A stretch of DNA of 64,000 nt, from assembly GCF_030413635.1 (NCBI RefSeq), contig NZ_CP129235.1, positions 3,534,001 to 3,598,000 of the forward strand, given 5' to 3'. The position numbers and the translations under genes were made by a program. Positions 26,307-34,384 of this stretch are shown in pieces (position 1 is the stretch's first letter; each line of letters begins with the position of its first letter). The notes under the pieces are model-generated. The model did no database searches and was not told where the DNA came from. It was given only the letters and a program-made list of their open reading frames with translations. The DNA is from Planococcus shenhongbingii (GTDB lineage: Bacteria > Bacillota > Bacilli > Bacillales_A > Planococcaceae).

Positions 26307-26555
26307 CTATAAAGGCTGATGCGTCGTTTTGTGTTTCATGTAATACGCTGCCGCAAAGATAGCAATCGGCACTAAAATACTGAACCGGAACCAAACGCCG
26401 TCATCTCCCATAAAAATCAGGATTGTCGGCAGCAGAATGGCGGTTCCGCTCCACATCAGCGCTTTCCATGAACTTTTCCATAATCCGTAGACAAACAAAA
26501 TGACAGAGGCAATGACCAGCGACCAGAGCAGAATCCCCATTAAAAAGAGACTCAT
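26307..26555 (-). CDS. Small hypothetical membrane protein
   Basis: 82 residues with three predicted membrane segments (about 4-25, 33-48 and 55-72) and the cytosolic tail KHKTTHQPL. I do not recognise a family. GGGGAGG lies 8 bases before the ATG at 26555 and a strong terminator follows, so it is a self-contained unit. Confidence 0.7.
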   Translation of the reverse strand: MSLFLMGILLWSLVIASVILFVYGLWKSSWKALMWSGTAILLPTILIFMGDDGVWFRFSILVPIAIFAAAYYMKHKTTHQPL

Positions 26556-26687
26556 CCATTGTTCCTCCCCAACCTTATTTTTCCTGCTCCTGCACTCAAG
26601 AGGCTGAAAAACTTTCCCGCTGAGTGAAGTTTCTCTAGTTATTTACTTTTCTATACCCATTTCATTCCTAATTCAACGCCTTTTAAA

Positions 26688-26724
26688 AAGAAAAAAGCCG
26701 AACGGCTGGGAAGACGTTCGGCTT
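26688..26724 (-). terminator. Intrinsic terminator of the TraB-like gene
   Basis: Minus strand GCCGAACGTCTTCCCAGCCG with TTCGGC and a T6 run. Confidence 0.88.
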
Positions 26725-26734
26725 AGCGGATTTC

Positions 26735-27901
26735 CTATAAATTTTTTAAAAACAGGCGAATGACATCGGCGCTGCCAATAATATTGCCGGCTGCTGTTCC
26801 AAGATTCGTCAAGACGACCACCAGCAGGACACGGGTAACTTTATTGTCCCAAAAGCCTTTAATGGTAAACACATCTTTCGACAAGGTCTCAAAGTCGCCG
26901 ACATTTGGACGGCGGATATAAGCCTGCATGAGACCCGAGAACCAACCCGCCGCAAGAAGCGGATGCAAGGCGCCAACCGGCCCTCCGACGAATGCTGTAA
27001 GAATTGCCAGCGGATGGCCGAATGCCAGCGCCGCCCCAATTGCTCCCAGCGAAGCCGTCCACAAAATCCAGCTGATGGTGCCATCAATGCCGGCCTGCGG
27101 ATTGTTATAGAAGGTAATCGCCAATAAAGCAATCAATAAAATCGGCAGTGCCCAGCCAAGAATTTTTGGCCATTTCGACTTCGGCGGCACTTCAGACAGC
27201 GCTTTTAAGTCATGCTCGTTATGAATTTCTTTTGTAATGCCCGGCACATGGGCAGCGCCGAGAACGGCGACCACTTTATTGCCGGGTGCATCTTTGATTT
27301 TCTGCGCCAAGTACTGGTCGCGTTCATCGATCAGCGGCTTTTTCAATTTCGGGAATGATTGGGTGAAATCGTTGAGCACCGCATTCAATGTATCCTGCGA
27401 TTTCATCTTTTCAAGATCTTCCTCAGAAATCGTTTCTTTGCTGAAAATGCTGAAGATGACAGAAGTCAATAGCTGGGCTTTCCCCATAAAACCGATATTG
27501 CTCCAAATCCGTGAAAACGTCACTTGGATATTGCGGTCCGCGAGCACCAGTTCAGCCCCTGTTTCCTTGGCGGATTCAATTCCTTGAATCATTTCCTGGC
27601 CCGGCTTGATGCCGAATTGATCCGCTATGCGGTTCTGGAAAGAGGAAATCGCCAGGTTCATCAGCAGCAGACTTGATTTCTTTTCTTTGATCACTTTAAA
27701 AATATCGGTTTCTTTCCACTTGCTGTTTTCGGTAACGGACTGATAGCGCTGGGCATCAAGCTCAATGCATACCGAGTCCGGCCGTTCCGCTTCTATGACT
27801 TGTTTGACCTGCTCGGCGCTTTGGCGGGAAACGTGTGCCGTACCGATCAGGATCAGTTCGCGCCCATCGAGTTGTATGCGTGTAATATTATCTTCATGCA
27901 T
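26735..27901 (-). CDS. TraB/PrgY family membrane protein
   Basis: 388 residues. The N-terminal catalytic-like domain (1-240) has the family motifs LILIGTAHVSRQSAEQV near 17, a conserved Glu in DSVCIELDAQRY, ADRNIQVTFSR near 130 and VVAVLGAAHVPGI near 220, the GxxH pairs of the TIKI/TraB metalloprotease-like superfamily. Residues 245-388 hold four or five membrane helices, typical of the PrgY branch. PrgY limits pheromone activity in Enterococcus, but chromosomal homologues are uncharacterised, so no role is claimed. GAAGGAAG precedes the ATG. Confidence 0.85.
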   Translation of the reverse strand: MHEDNITRIQLDGRELILIGTAHVSRQSAEQVKQVIEAERPDSVCIELDAQRYQSVTENSKWKETDIFKVIKEKKSSLLLMNLAISSFQNRIADQFGIKPGQEMIQGIESAKETGAELVLADRNIQVTFSRIWSNIGFMGKAQLLTSVIFSIFSKETISEEDLEKMKSQDTLNAVLNDFTQSFPKLKKPLIDERDQYLAQKIKDAPGNKVVAVLGAAHVPGITKEIHNEHDLKALSEVPPKSKWPKILGWALPILLIALLAITFYNNPQAGIDGTISWILWTASLGAIGAALAFGHPLAILTAFVGGPVGALHPLLAAGWFSGLMQAYIRRPNVGDFETLSKDVFTIKGFWDNKVTRVLLVVVLTNLGTAAGNIIGSADVIRLFLKNL

Positions 27902-28035
27902 AAATTTTCTTCCTTCATAGAACTTAATTTCTTTCCGTTTTCACACGAAAAGACTGTCTATTTCAATAATGGATCACAATGCCAAAAATATCAATGCAAC
28001 ACTCTTCATTTGACTGTTTTTTTCTGCTGTCAGCT

Positions 28036-28884
28036 TCACAGGTTTTTCGCATTGAACGTATCGCCGCCTTGGATTGTCCCCGCCTCGAAGCCTTTATAGA
28101 ACCAGCTCTTGCGCTGTTCGGAGGTGCCGTGCGTAAAGCTTTCCGGCACCACATAGCCGCGCGCCCGTTCCTGGATGGTATCGTCTCCCACTGCACTTGC
28201 CGCCGTCAATGCTTCTTCCAGATCCCCTTCTTCCAGAAGATCCATCCCTTGGGCATGGTGCGCCCAGACGCCCGCATAATAGTCGGCCTGCAATTCGAGC
28301 CTTACCTGCAGTTTGTTGTAATCCTCTTCACTTAATTGATTGCGGAGCGGCTGGACCTGCTCCATAATGCCGAGCAGATTCTGCACATGGTGTCCGACTT
28401 CATGCGCAATGACGTAAGCCATCGCAAAGTCGCCCGGCGCCTGGAATTGCTGCTGCAGCTCATTATAAAAACTTAAGTCAATATAAAGCTTCTGGTCACC
28501 CGGACAATAGAACGGCCCGACGGCTGCGCCTGCTGTACCGCAAGCAGAGTCAACGCTGCCATTAAAAAGCACGAGTGTCGGCTCGACATACTCCAAGCCC
28601 TGCTCAGCAAAAACTTCAGACCACACGGCTTCGGTATCCGCCAGCACAACCGACACGAAATTTGCCAGTTCCTGCTCCTGCTCGGTTTCGACATAAGGTT
28701 CGCTCGACTGTGTGCCTGCGCCGGTGCCAAGTTCGTTCAGAAGGACACCCGGGTCCCCGCCAAGAAATGCCACCAGCAGGACGATAAGCAGTCCTCCGAT
28801 TCCGCCTCCCGCTATCATCTTGCCGCCTGATGAACCCCGCCGGTCCTCGACGTTTCTGCTGCCTTGCCTGCCTTTCCATTTCAT
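28036..28884 (-). CDS. Membrane-anchored neutral zinc metallopeptidase (YpfJ family)
   Basis: 282 residues. Residues 22-43 are a single N-terminal anchor; the rest is extracytoplasmic. The catalytic zinc motif HEVGHHVQNLLG is near residue 165, with the third ligand Glu/Asp in LELQADYYAGVWAHH near 200. LYIDLSFYNELQQQF is another family mark (COG2321). The substrate is unknown. GAGGAGAGA precedes the ATG. It ends about 130 bases from the TraB-like gene on the same strand. Confidence 0.9.
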   Translation of the reverse strand: MKWKGRQGSRNVEDRRGSSGGKMIAGGGIGGLLIVLLVAFLGGDPGVLLNELGTGAGTQSSEPYVETEQEQELANFVSVVLADTEAVWSEVFAEQGLEYVEPTLVLFNGSVDSACGTAGAAVGPFYCPGDQKLYIDLSFYNELQQQFQAPGDFAMAYVIAHEVGHHVQNLLGIMEQVQPLRNQLSEEDYNKLQVRLELQADYYAGVWAHHAQGMDLLEEGDLEEALTAASAVGDDTIQERARGYVVPESFTHGTSEQRKSWFYKGFEAGTIQGGDTFNAKNL

Positions 28885-28950
28885 AAAATCTCTCCTCGCG
28901 AATTGTGCTTTTTAAGCCTATACCCCAATTCCCAGGCTCTCTAATCCCAC

Positions 28951-29559
28951 TTATTCGAGGCGATAGATTAAAAAACGTTCGCGAATATCTCGGTTTGCTC
29001 CCGGCAGCAAAATCTCTTCCAGCAGTTCAAAAAGGGTCTGGTGCTCCAAATAATCGATATAATCGTCCGAAGGGAAAAACAAAATGACATCAACCGGACG
29101 CTGCACCTGCTCCACGGATTTCAAAATATTGTTGACGGCTGCCATAAAGATCTGAACCGAAAAGGGATTAAAAAAATAAAACCGGTTGTCTCTTGCTTCA
29201 ACTTTATAGTGTTGTGCCAGGCAGCAGCAAAAGTCGATTTTCCCTTTAGTATTTTTCTGCTTTTTCTCGTAAGCCGTCCGGTTGCCGAGTGCTTCCTTGT
29301 AAAAGGTTTCGTCCATTTCGACTCCCACCGTTTCCGCTCCGAATAAAGAGTGTACGTAAAAATTCAGACGGCCCTTGCCGCAGCCGTAGTCAACGAGCCG
29401 GTCTTCATGGGACAGCCTGTACTGGCTAAAAAGGATTTCCAGTAAGGCATAAGGCGTCGGCTCATAGCGGTTGTGGTGAAGCGACTCATGGAAGCCTTGC
29501 TGGTTTTCGGAAGTTCGGATATTCAACATTTCGTCGTATTGGCGTTCGTTCACTGCCAT
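28951..29559 (-). CDS. SAM-dependent methyltransferase-like protein
   Basis: About 202 residues. Motif I is LVDYGCGKGRLNFYVHSLFG near residue 58, followed by VGVEMDETFYKEA (ribose-binding acidic residue) and a motif-like FYFFNPFSVQIF near 135. The substrate is unknown. The start is uncertain: I chose the ATG at 29559 (MAVNERQYDEML) close behind GGAATGGAG; an ATG at 29568 and longer frames exist but lack a ribosome binding site. Confidence 0.75.
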   Translation of the reverse strand: MAVNERQYDEMLNIRTSENQQGFHESLHHNRYEPTPYALLEILFSQYRLSHEDRLVDYGCGKGRLNFYVHSLFGAETVGVEMDETFYKEALGNRTAYEKKQKNTKGKIDFCCCLAQHYKVEARDNRFYFFNPFSVQIFMAAVNNILKSVEQVQRPVDVILFFPSDDYIDYLEHQTLFELLEEILLPGANRDIRERFLIYRLE

Positions 29560-29593
29560 CCACTCCATTCCAATAAAATAATAATTCCGGCTC

Positions 29594-29622
29594 TTGCAAT
29601 CGCGCAAAGAGTTTGGTATGGT
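29594..29622 (+). promoter_or_regulatory. Predicted SigA promoter of dapA
   Basis: TTGCAA (29594-29599), 17-base spacer, TATGGT (29617-29622), about 40 bases upstream of the lysine aptamer. Confidence 0.6.
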
Positions 29623-29661
29623 GAAGCTAATTCAATATTTTCTTGCTCCAGGTTTTATGGA

Positions 29662-29850
29662 GTGAGGATAGAGGTGCAAAAACCATCAGTATATAAATCG
29701 AGGAGTATGAGCTCCGATGACGTTTATGGAAAGGGGGATTTGCCGAAGCGGTGAGACACTCATAGTCGACTCCGCTGGGTCTGCATCTAATAAATGCAGG
29801 ACTGTCATATAGGCGACTATATGGAGGGCTATCTGACGCAAAGAAACGGT
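29662..29850 (+). promoter_or_regulatory. Lysine riboswitch (L box)
   Basis: The conserved core appears in order: AGAGGTGC, ATCAGTA, GGAAAGGGGGATTTGCCGAA (29729 on), GGTCTGCAT...ATGCAGGACTGTCAT and GGAGGGCTATCTGACGC. It lies upstream of dapA with an intrinsic terminator between, so high lysine should stop dapA transcription. Confidence 0.97.
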
Positions 29851-29869
29851 GGATAAACATTGTTTCTAC

Positions 29870-29906
29870 GGCAGCAACGAGACCCTCGTTGCTGCTTTTT
29901 TGTTTC
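29870..29906 (+). terminator. Terminator of the lysine riboswitch
   Basis: GCAGCAACGAG-accc-TCGTTGCTGC followed by T6, between aptamer and dapA. Confidence 0.92.
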
Positions 29907-29971
29907 TCGTAATTCTGCGACTGGTCCATCACCTCTGATTTTTGACAAAAAACCAAGAAAAGGGTGGTATT

Positions 29972-30853
29972 ATGAATTTCGGCCAAATCATCACAGCAAT
30001 GGTTACTCCATTTGACGCAAACGGGGAAATCGACTTTCCTGCAACTAAAAACTTAGTAGAGCATTTAATCGCAACCGGTTCAGACGGGTTGGTCGTTGCC
30101 GGCACGACCGGAGAATCGCCGACTCTGTCATCAGAAGAAAAAGTGAAATTGTTTAAATTCGTAGTGGAAACCACGAAAGGGCGCATCCCGGTCATCGCAG
30201 GCACAGGATCGAACAATACGCGTGCATCGATTTCCTTAACTCAGCAAGCGGAAGATATCGGAGTCGATGGCATCATGCTCGTTACTCCGTATTACAACAA
30301 ACCTTCGCAAGAAGGCATGTTCCAGCATTTTGAAGCGATTGCAGCGTCTACCCGCCTGCCAGTCATGCTTTACAATATTCCAGGGCGCAGCGTCGTCAAT
30401 TTATCCGTCGATACAGTCGTCCGTCTTTCAGCAATCGATAATATCGTCTCTATCAAAGAAGCGAGCGGCAATTTGGATGCTGCTGCGGAAATTATCGAAC
30501 GCACACCGGATTCTTTCACGCTTTACAGCGGTGATGACAGTTTAACTTTGCCGATTCTTGCAATCGGCGGAAACGGCATCGTATCGGTCGCTGCCCATAT
30601 CATCGGCAATGACATGAAAAATATGATCTCGAACTTCCGGAATGGCAATACCCAAGCGGCTGCAGCGGCACACCGCAAATTGCTGCCCGTCATGAATGCC
30701 TTGTTTGCCGCTCCGAATCCGGTTCCGGTGAAAACTGCTTTAAACCTTTCAGGCGTCCAAGTCGGCGGTGTCCGTTTGCCAATGATTCCTTTGAACGAGC
30801 AAGAAACCCTAACCTTGCAAGAGGTTTTATCAGCCCGTACTGTGAATTCTTAA
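29972..30853 (+). CDS. dapA: 4-hydroxy-tetrahydrodipicolinate synthase DapA
   Basis: Condenses pyruvate with aspartate semialdehyde, first committed step of lysine and diaminopimelate synthesis. 293 residues, standard. Motifs: GTTGESPTLSSEEK near 45, TPYYNKPSQEGMFQHF near 108, the catalytic Tyr in LYNIPGRSVVNL near 135 and the Schiff-base Lys in IVSIKEASGNLDAA near 163. The ATG at 29972 follows AAAAGGGTGG; the longer frame from 29942 has no site. Controlled by the lysine riboswitch immediately upstream, and present as a single gene. Confidence 0.96.
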   Translation: MNFGQIITAMVTPFDANGEIDFPATKNLVEHLIATGSDGLVVAGTTGESPTLSSEEKVKLFKFVVETTKGRIPVIAGTGSNNTRASISLTQQAEDIGVDGIMLVTPYYNKPSQEGMFQHFEAIAASTRLPVMLYNIPGRSVVNLSVDTVVRLSAIDNIVSIKEASGNLDAAAEIIERTPDSFTLYSGDDSLTLPILAIGGNGIVSVAAHIIGNDMKNMISNFRNGNTQAAAAAHRKLLPVMNALFAAPNPVPVKTALNLSGVQVGGVRLPMIPLNEQETLTLQEVLSARTVNS

Positions 30854-30866
30854 TCCACCAATGAAT

Positions 30867-30942
30867 AACTGCTGGAGCCAAGGCTTCAGCAGTAAGACTG
30901 TAGACAAACTCGAAAGATTCGAGCTGTCTATGGTCTTTTTTA
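30867..30942 (+). terminator. Tandem terminator hairpins after dapA
   Basis: First stem ACTGCTGGAGCC / GGCTTCAGCAGT (30867-30893), second stem centred on CTCGAA-aga-TTCGAG ending in GTCTTTTTT (to 30942). Confidence 0.8.
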
Positions 30943-30999
30943 TATTGCTTGAAGCAACCCAACCACTGCAGCCGCTTTGAAGCTAAATGAATAAAAAGG

Positions 31000-31447
31000 T
31001 GGAAAAAGTTTCCGTTGGACGATAAAACTTGTATTGGTGATCATCCCTTAACCGATATTCCGCCAACCAGCTGCGAAGACATTGGCCGAGGTTTGTGAGG
31101 CCAAGTCTTTGCGACGAAGCGCACAGCGCTGCAGGAGCATATGTTTTAGCCGCGGGCGAGCACCAAGCTTGCGCAGGAGCAGTATGTTTTCCTCCGCTGT
31201 TTGGCTCCATATCTGGAGAGCAAGCACAAACATTAGAGAGCTTTCTCGAACAGCCGCTGTTTTAGAGAACTATTAAAGAAAACTAAAGGAAGCTGAATGC
31301 AGCGGAAGGCGGCAACTTCTGCGGGAATAGGGCGAGTCCTGAGACCCCGCAGGGAGCGCCAGCGAGCGAGGAGACTTAGGCCGCCCCCCGCGAAAAGCGT
31401 CCGCCCTGGAGCGAAATGAGAAAAGAGAATAAGAGTTTCTCGACAGC
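31000..31447. repeat. Dispersed intergenic repeat element, copy 2
   Basis: Shares the block order of 18363-18690, but carries an extra GC-rich segment (about 31300-31392: GGAAGGCGGCAACTTCTGCG, then CCCCGCAGGGAGCG). The segment can fold, since CTGCGGGA and CCCGCAGG pair. Ends with TTTCTCGACAGCCT like copy 1. Non-coding. Confidence 0.8.
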
Positions 31448-31450
31448 CTA

Positions 31451-31486
31451 AAAACCCGCTGAAGCCAGGGCTTCAGCGGGTTTTTA
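31451..31486 (-). terminator. Intrinsic terminator of the RsbR-like gene
   Basis: AAAACCCGCTGAAGCC / GGCTTCAGCGGGTTTTT; symmetrical A/T flanks allow use in both directions. Confidence 0.88.
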
Positions 31487-31492
31487 TATACT

Positions 31493-32335
31493 TTATTTCG
31501 CTTCGGCCAATCTCTTGAAAGCCTGCTTCAAGCTTCCGCCAAGTGCCAGCTGGCTGACATCAATGCCCAACTGAATCATGGTCTGGGCGATTTCCGGCCG
31601 GATGCCGGTCAACACTGCCTGTACGCCGACAAGCTTCAATGACTGCGTTAATTTAATGATTTGTTCTGCTACCATCGTGTCGACTTTTACTACGCCCGAT
31701 AAATCAATAATAAGCGTGGAAACTTTTAAGCGTCCAGCCGCAAGCAGCGATTGTTCCAAAATATGCTGTGCCCGGTCCACTTCAATGGCGCCTACAATCG
31801 GAAGGATTGCAATTTGGTCATTCACGGGAACAACCGGCGATGACAACTCGAGAAACTCTTTTCTGGCAGCAGCCAGGTTCTTCTGATAAGAATTGATGTA
31901 AGTCGAGCTGTACGAATATGCAGCGTGGTCCAACAATGCATGGAAAAATTCCATTGCTTCAAAAAGGATCTCAAGCGGCATTTCCTTACACACAGCTTCG
32001 GTTTTAATCACTTTGCCGATATGTTTCCGGTAAAGGGACGTTTCCCCCAATGCGTCTGCAAGCGACATGCCCTCTTTCAAAAAGTAATTCCCGGTCACGT
32101 CTCCCCATTGCGATATTCCCTTGAAAACCGTTTCAGGGTCCAGGGAATTTTGAAGGGATTCCCCCAATAGCCCGATAAAGTCCATTCGAAAATGAAGGAC
32201 TGCTTCGAGTATATCTTTATATTGTTCCAGCTCTTCTTTGCTGGCATCTTTGAGTGCTTCTTCTTGTATTAACTCGGCAATCAGGTTTTTATCTTCAACC
32301 ACGCGCGAACCGAGAAATCTAATCTCTTTCTCCAT
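31493..32335 (-). CDS. RsbR-family STAS-domain protein (stressosome component paralogue)
   Basis: 280 residues. The N-terminal 150 residues are helical, like the non-haem globin sensor domain of RsbR paralogues. The STAS domain (about 160-275) has both conserved phosphorylatable Thr: VVKVDTMVAEQI and VQAVLTGIRPEIAQ, equivalent to the two RsbT targets. Such proteins sit in the 1.8-MDa stressosome that releases RsbT to activate SigB. The ATG at 32335 has GGAGGTACTG before it, so the first 7 residues of the longer frame are dropped. Nearby RsbQ-like genes strengthen the stress-signalling reading. Confidence 0.87.
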   Translation of the reverse strand: MEKEIRFLGSRVVEDKNLIAELIQEEALKDASKEELEQYKDILEAVLHFRMDFIGLLGESLQNSLDPETVFKGISQWGDVTGNYFLKEGMSLADALGETSLYRKHIGKVIKTEAVCKEMPLEILFEAMEFFHALLDHAAYSYSSTYINSYQKNLAAARKEFLELSSPVVPVNDQIAILPIVGAIEVDRAQHILEQSLLAAGRLKVSTLIIDLSGVVKVDTMVAEQIIKLTQSLKLVGVQAVLTGIRPEIAQTMIQLGIDVSQLALGGSLKQAFKRLAEAK

Positions 32336-32405
32336 CAGTACCTCCATAGCTATCATTCATATTAGTTGAATTTATTATAACCGCCGGAGATGCATTCGGG
32401 TACTG

Positions 32406-33251
32406 TTATATCGATAATTTTTCGATTGCAGAGGTATTGCTGTTTCCCATAGGCTTCCTTAAGTAGGCAAGAATTTTCTCAATCGTTTCTTCTGCATGGC
32501 TGACATGCGGATTATGACCCGTGGCATTCATGACCACATACTCGCTTTCCGGTATCTGGCTATGCACAAATTCCCCCGCTGTCTCAGGAGCGATCGCATC
32601 ATTCTTCATCTGAAGAATCAACGTAGGCACTGATACTTTTTGGAGATCGCTGCGCACATCAGACAAAAATGTCGCTTCAGCAAACTGCCGCATAATGTCC
32701 GGGTCATTCGAGCATAAAATCTGTTCGAACTCTTGGGCCAGCTCCGGCCGGTCCCCGTTCTGCAGGACTACCGGCGCTAAATAATTTGCCCATTCTTTGT
32801 AATCCGTTTCCATCATCTTAAGCATTCCTTCAATATCCGCCCGTTCAAAACCGCCTTGATAGCCGGGTTCATTCAAATAATGGGCAGAAGGCCCAATCAT
32901 GATTAAATCTTTTATCAGTTCCGGCCGGTCGATTGCCGCTAAAGCGCCGATCATGCTGCTGACCGAATGCCCGATAAAGACAACATTTTTAAGATTCAAG
33001 GCATCGCAAAGCTCAATCAAATCCTGTTTGTAGCCATGCAATGTACTATATCGTTCTTTCGAATAGGCTTTCTTATCGCTTCTTCCAGATCCTACGTAAT
33101 CAAACAGCACGACCCGGTATTTCGTTTCAAAGGCTGGAGCAATATCATCCCAGACATATTGGTCACAGCCAAAGCCGTGGGCAAACACCAATACTTTATC
33201 ACCTTGTCCAGAGCATCGTACATTGTTTCGTTTGTTGATGTTCAAATCCAA
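32406..33251 (-). CDS. RsbQ-like alpha/beta hydrolase, copy 1
   Basis: 281 residues, close to B. subtilis RsbQ throughout: KRNNVRCSGQG, AHGFGCDQYVWDDIAPAFE, VVLFDYVGSGRSD. Catalytic Ser96 is in GHSVSSMIG; the Asp is in KNDAIAPETAG and the His in NATGHNPHVSH. RsbQ makes or presents a hydrophobic ligand to the PAS domain of its partner and is needed for energy-stress activation. The start is a TTG at 33251 with AGGAGGTGGAG before it, which also puts the nucleophile at residue 96 as in RsbQ. It has an extra C-terminal tail (GNSNTSAIEKLSI) absent from copy 2. Confidence 0.88.
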   Translation of the reverse strand: MDLNINKRNNVRCSGQGDKVLVFAHGFGCDQYVWDDIAPAFETKYRVVLFDYVGSGRSDKKAYSKERYSTLHGYKQDLIELCDALNLKNVVFIGHSVSSMIGALAAIDRPELIKDLIMIGPSAHYLNEPGYQGGFERADIEGMLKMMETDYKEWANYLAPVVLQNGDRPELAQEFEQILCSNDPDIMRQFAEATFLSDVRSDLQKVSVPTLILQMKNDAIAPETAGEFVHSQIPESEYVVMNATGHNPHVSHAEETIEKILAYLRKPMGNSNTSAIEKLSI

Positions 33252-33361
33252 TTCCTACTCCACCTCCTGGACATAAAAAAATCATTTTCTTTAAAAAATT
33301 ATTATTTACGTCATCTTTTCATTCTACCGAACTTCAGCGGAATTAAAAAGAAGAAGGCATT

Positions 33362-33400
33362 AGAAAAGCCTTTTCTGCTGAAAGAACAGAAAAGGCTTTA
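33362..33400 (-). terminator. Terminator between the PAS-GGDEF and RsbQ-like copy 1 genes
   Basis: Minus strand AAAGCCTTTTCTG, 9-base loop, CAGAAAAGGCTTTT. Confidence 0.75.
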
Positions 33401-33427
33401 TGAGGAAGTTGCCCGAAAGCAACACAC

Positions 33428-34369
33428 TTACGTTACTGTAACCCGGTTACGGCCTGAATTTTTGGAAATATATAATGCTTCGTCTGCACGCGCGAACAAA
33501 GAATCCGCATTGTCTTCATTCTCAAAAACCGCGACGCCAATGCTCACTGTCACCGGGACATGGAGCCATTCGGCATGCTCAATTTGGCGGCGGAGCTGTT
33601 CTGCAAAACTATGAGCCTCGTCTTTACTGGCGTCCGGCAATAAGATGACAAATTCCTCACCACCCATACGGGAGACAATCCCTTGTCCGTCAGTTTCGCT
33701 CAACAGCTTCCAGGAAAGTTCCTGCAGCACCGCATCCCCCATCTGGTGGCCATATGTATCGTTGATCCGTTTGAAAAAATCTATATCAATCACAAGAAGA
33801 GACAGCGGCCTTCCAGCCTCCGCCTGTCCCGTCATTTCGGACAGGATCTCTTCCAGGTACCGGCGGTTTTTCAAGCCGGTCAGCGGATCGGTTGTAGTCA
33901 TCTGCTGCAGGCTGGTGTTCAATTCCTCTAGTTCGCGCTGTTTTTGCTCTACCTTTTCCATTAAGCTTTGGAGTTTCGCGTAGGCTTCAGCCGTTTCCTG
34001 ATGAATCTTTTCCGCATTGCGTTTCGCCAGCAGCAGTTCTTTTTCGTATTCGCCCCGCTCGGTCATCGGAATCATCGCGCATTCGAAATGCCCATTCCTT
34101 TTAGCCGTATTCATCAGTACCGGAACCGGTCCCTCGGCACCTTTTATCGTCAAGAACATCTCGTTGACTTTCCCGTGAAGTGTAATGGAAGGCATAAAGT
34201 ATGTTTGGAAATAGACACGGGAAGCGATTGTCAGCAATTCGTGGACATGTGTCGGCATGGGGCGTTCTGTACCGATCAATTCCCGCATGGCCACGTTCAT
34301 CTCGACAATGCGGTAGCTTTCTTCAATTACCAAATAGCAGAATGGCGCCAAATTCAATTGCTCTTCCAT
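33428..34369 (-). CDS. PAS-GGDEF diguanylate cyclase, probable partner of RsbQ-like hydrolases
   Basis: 313 residues. Residues 1-110 are a PAS domain close to that of RsbP (ASRVYFQTYFMPSITLHGKV and VPVLMNTAKRNG). Residues 110-150 form a coiled coil. The GGDEF domain (about 150-310) has TTDPLTGLKNRRYLEE, DIDFFKRINDTYGHQMGD and active site GGEEF, so it should make cyclic-di-GMP. No RxxD inhibition site lies five residues before GGEEF. The ATG at 34369 follows AGAGGGGA; the rsbQ-like copy 2 stop is 15 bases upstream, indicating one operon. It replaces the PP2C phosphatase output of RsbP with a cyclase. Confidence 0.88.
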   Translation of the reverse strand: MEEQLNLAPFCYLVIEESYRIVEMNVAMRELIGTERPMPTHVHELLTIASRVYFQTYFMPSITLHGKVNEMFLTIKGAEGPVPVLMNTAKRNGHFECAMIPMTERGEYEKELLLAKRNAEKIHQETAEAYAKLQSLMEKVEQKQRELEELNTSLQQMTTTDPLTGLKNRRYLEEILSEMTGQAEAGRPLSLLVIDIDFFKRINDTYGHQMGDAVLQELSWKLLSETDGQGIVSRMGGEEFVILLPDASKDEAHSFAEQLRRQIEHAEWLHVPVTVSIGVAVFENEDNADSLFARADEALYISKNSGRNRVTVT

Positions 34370-34384
34370 TCCCAAATCCCCTCT

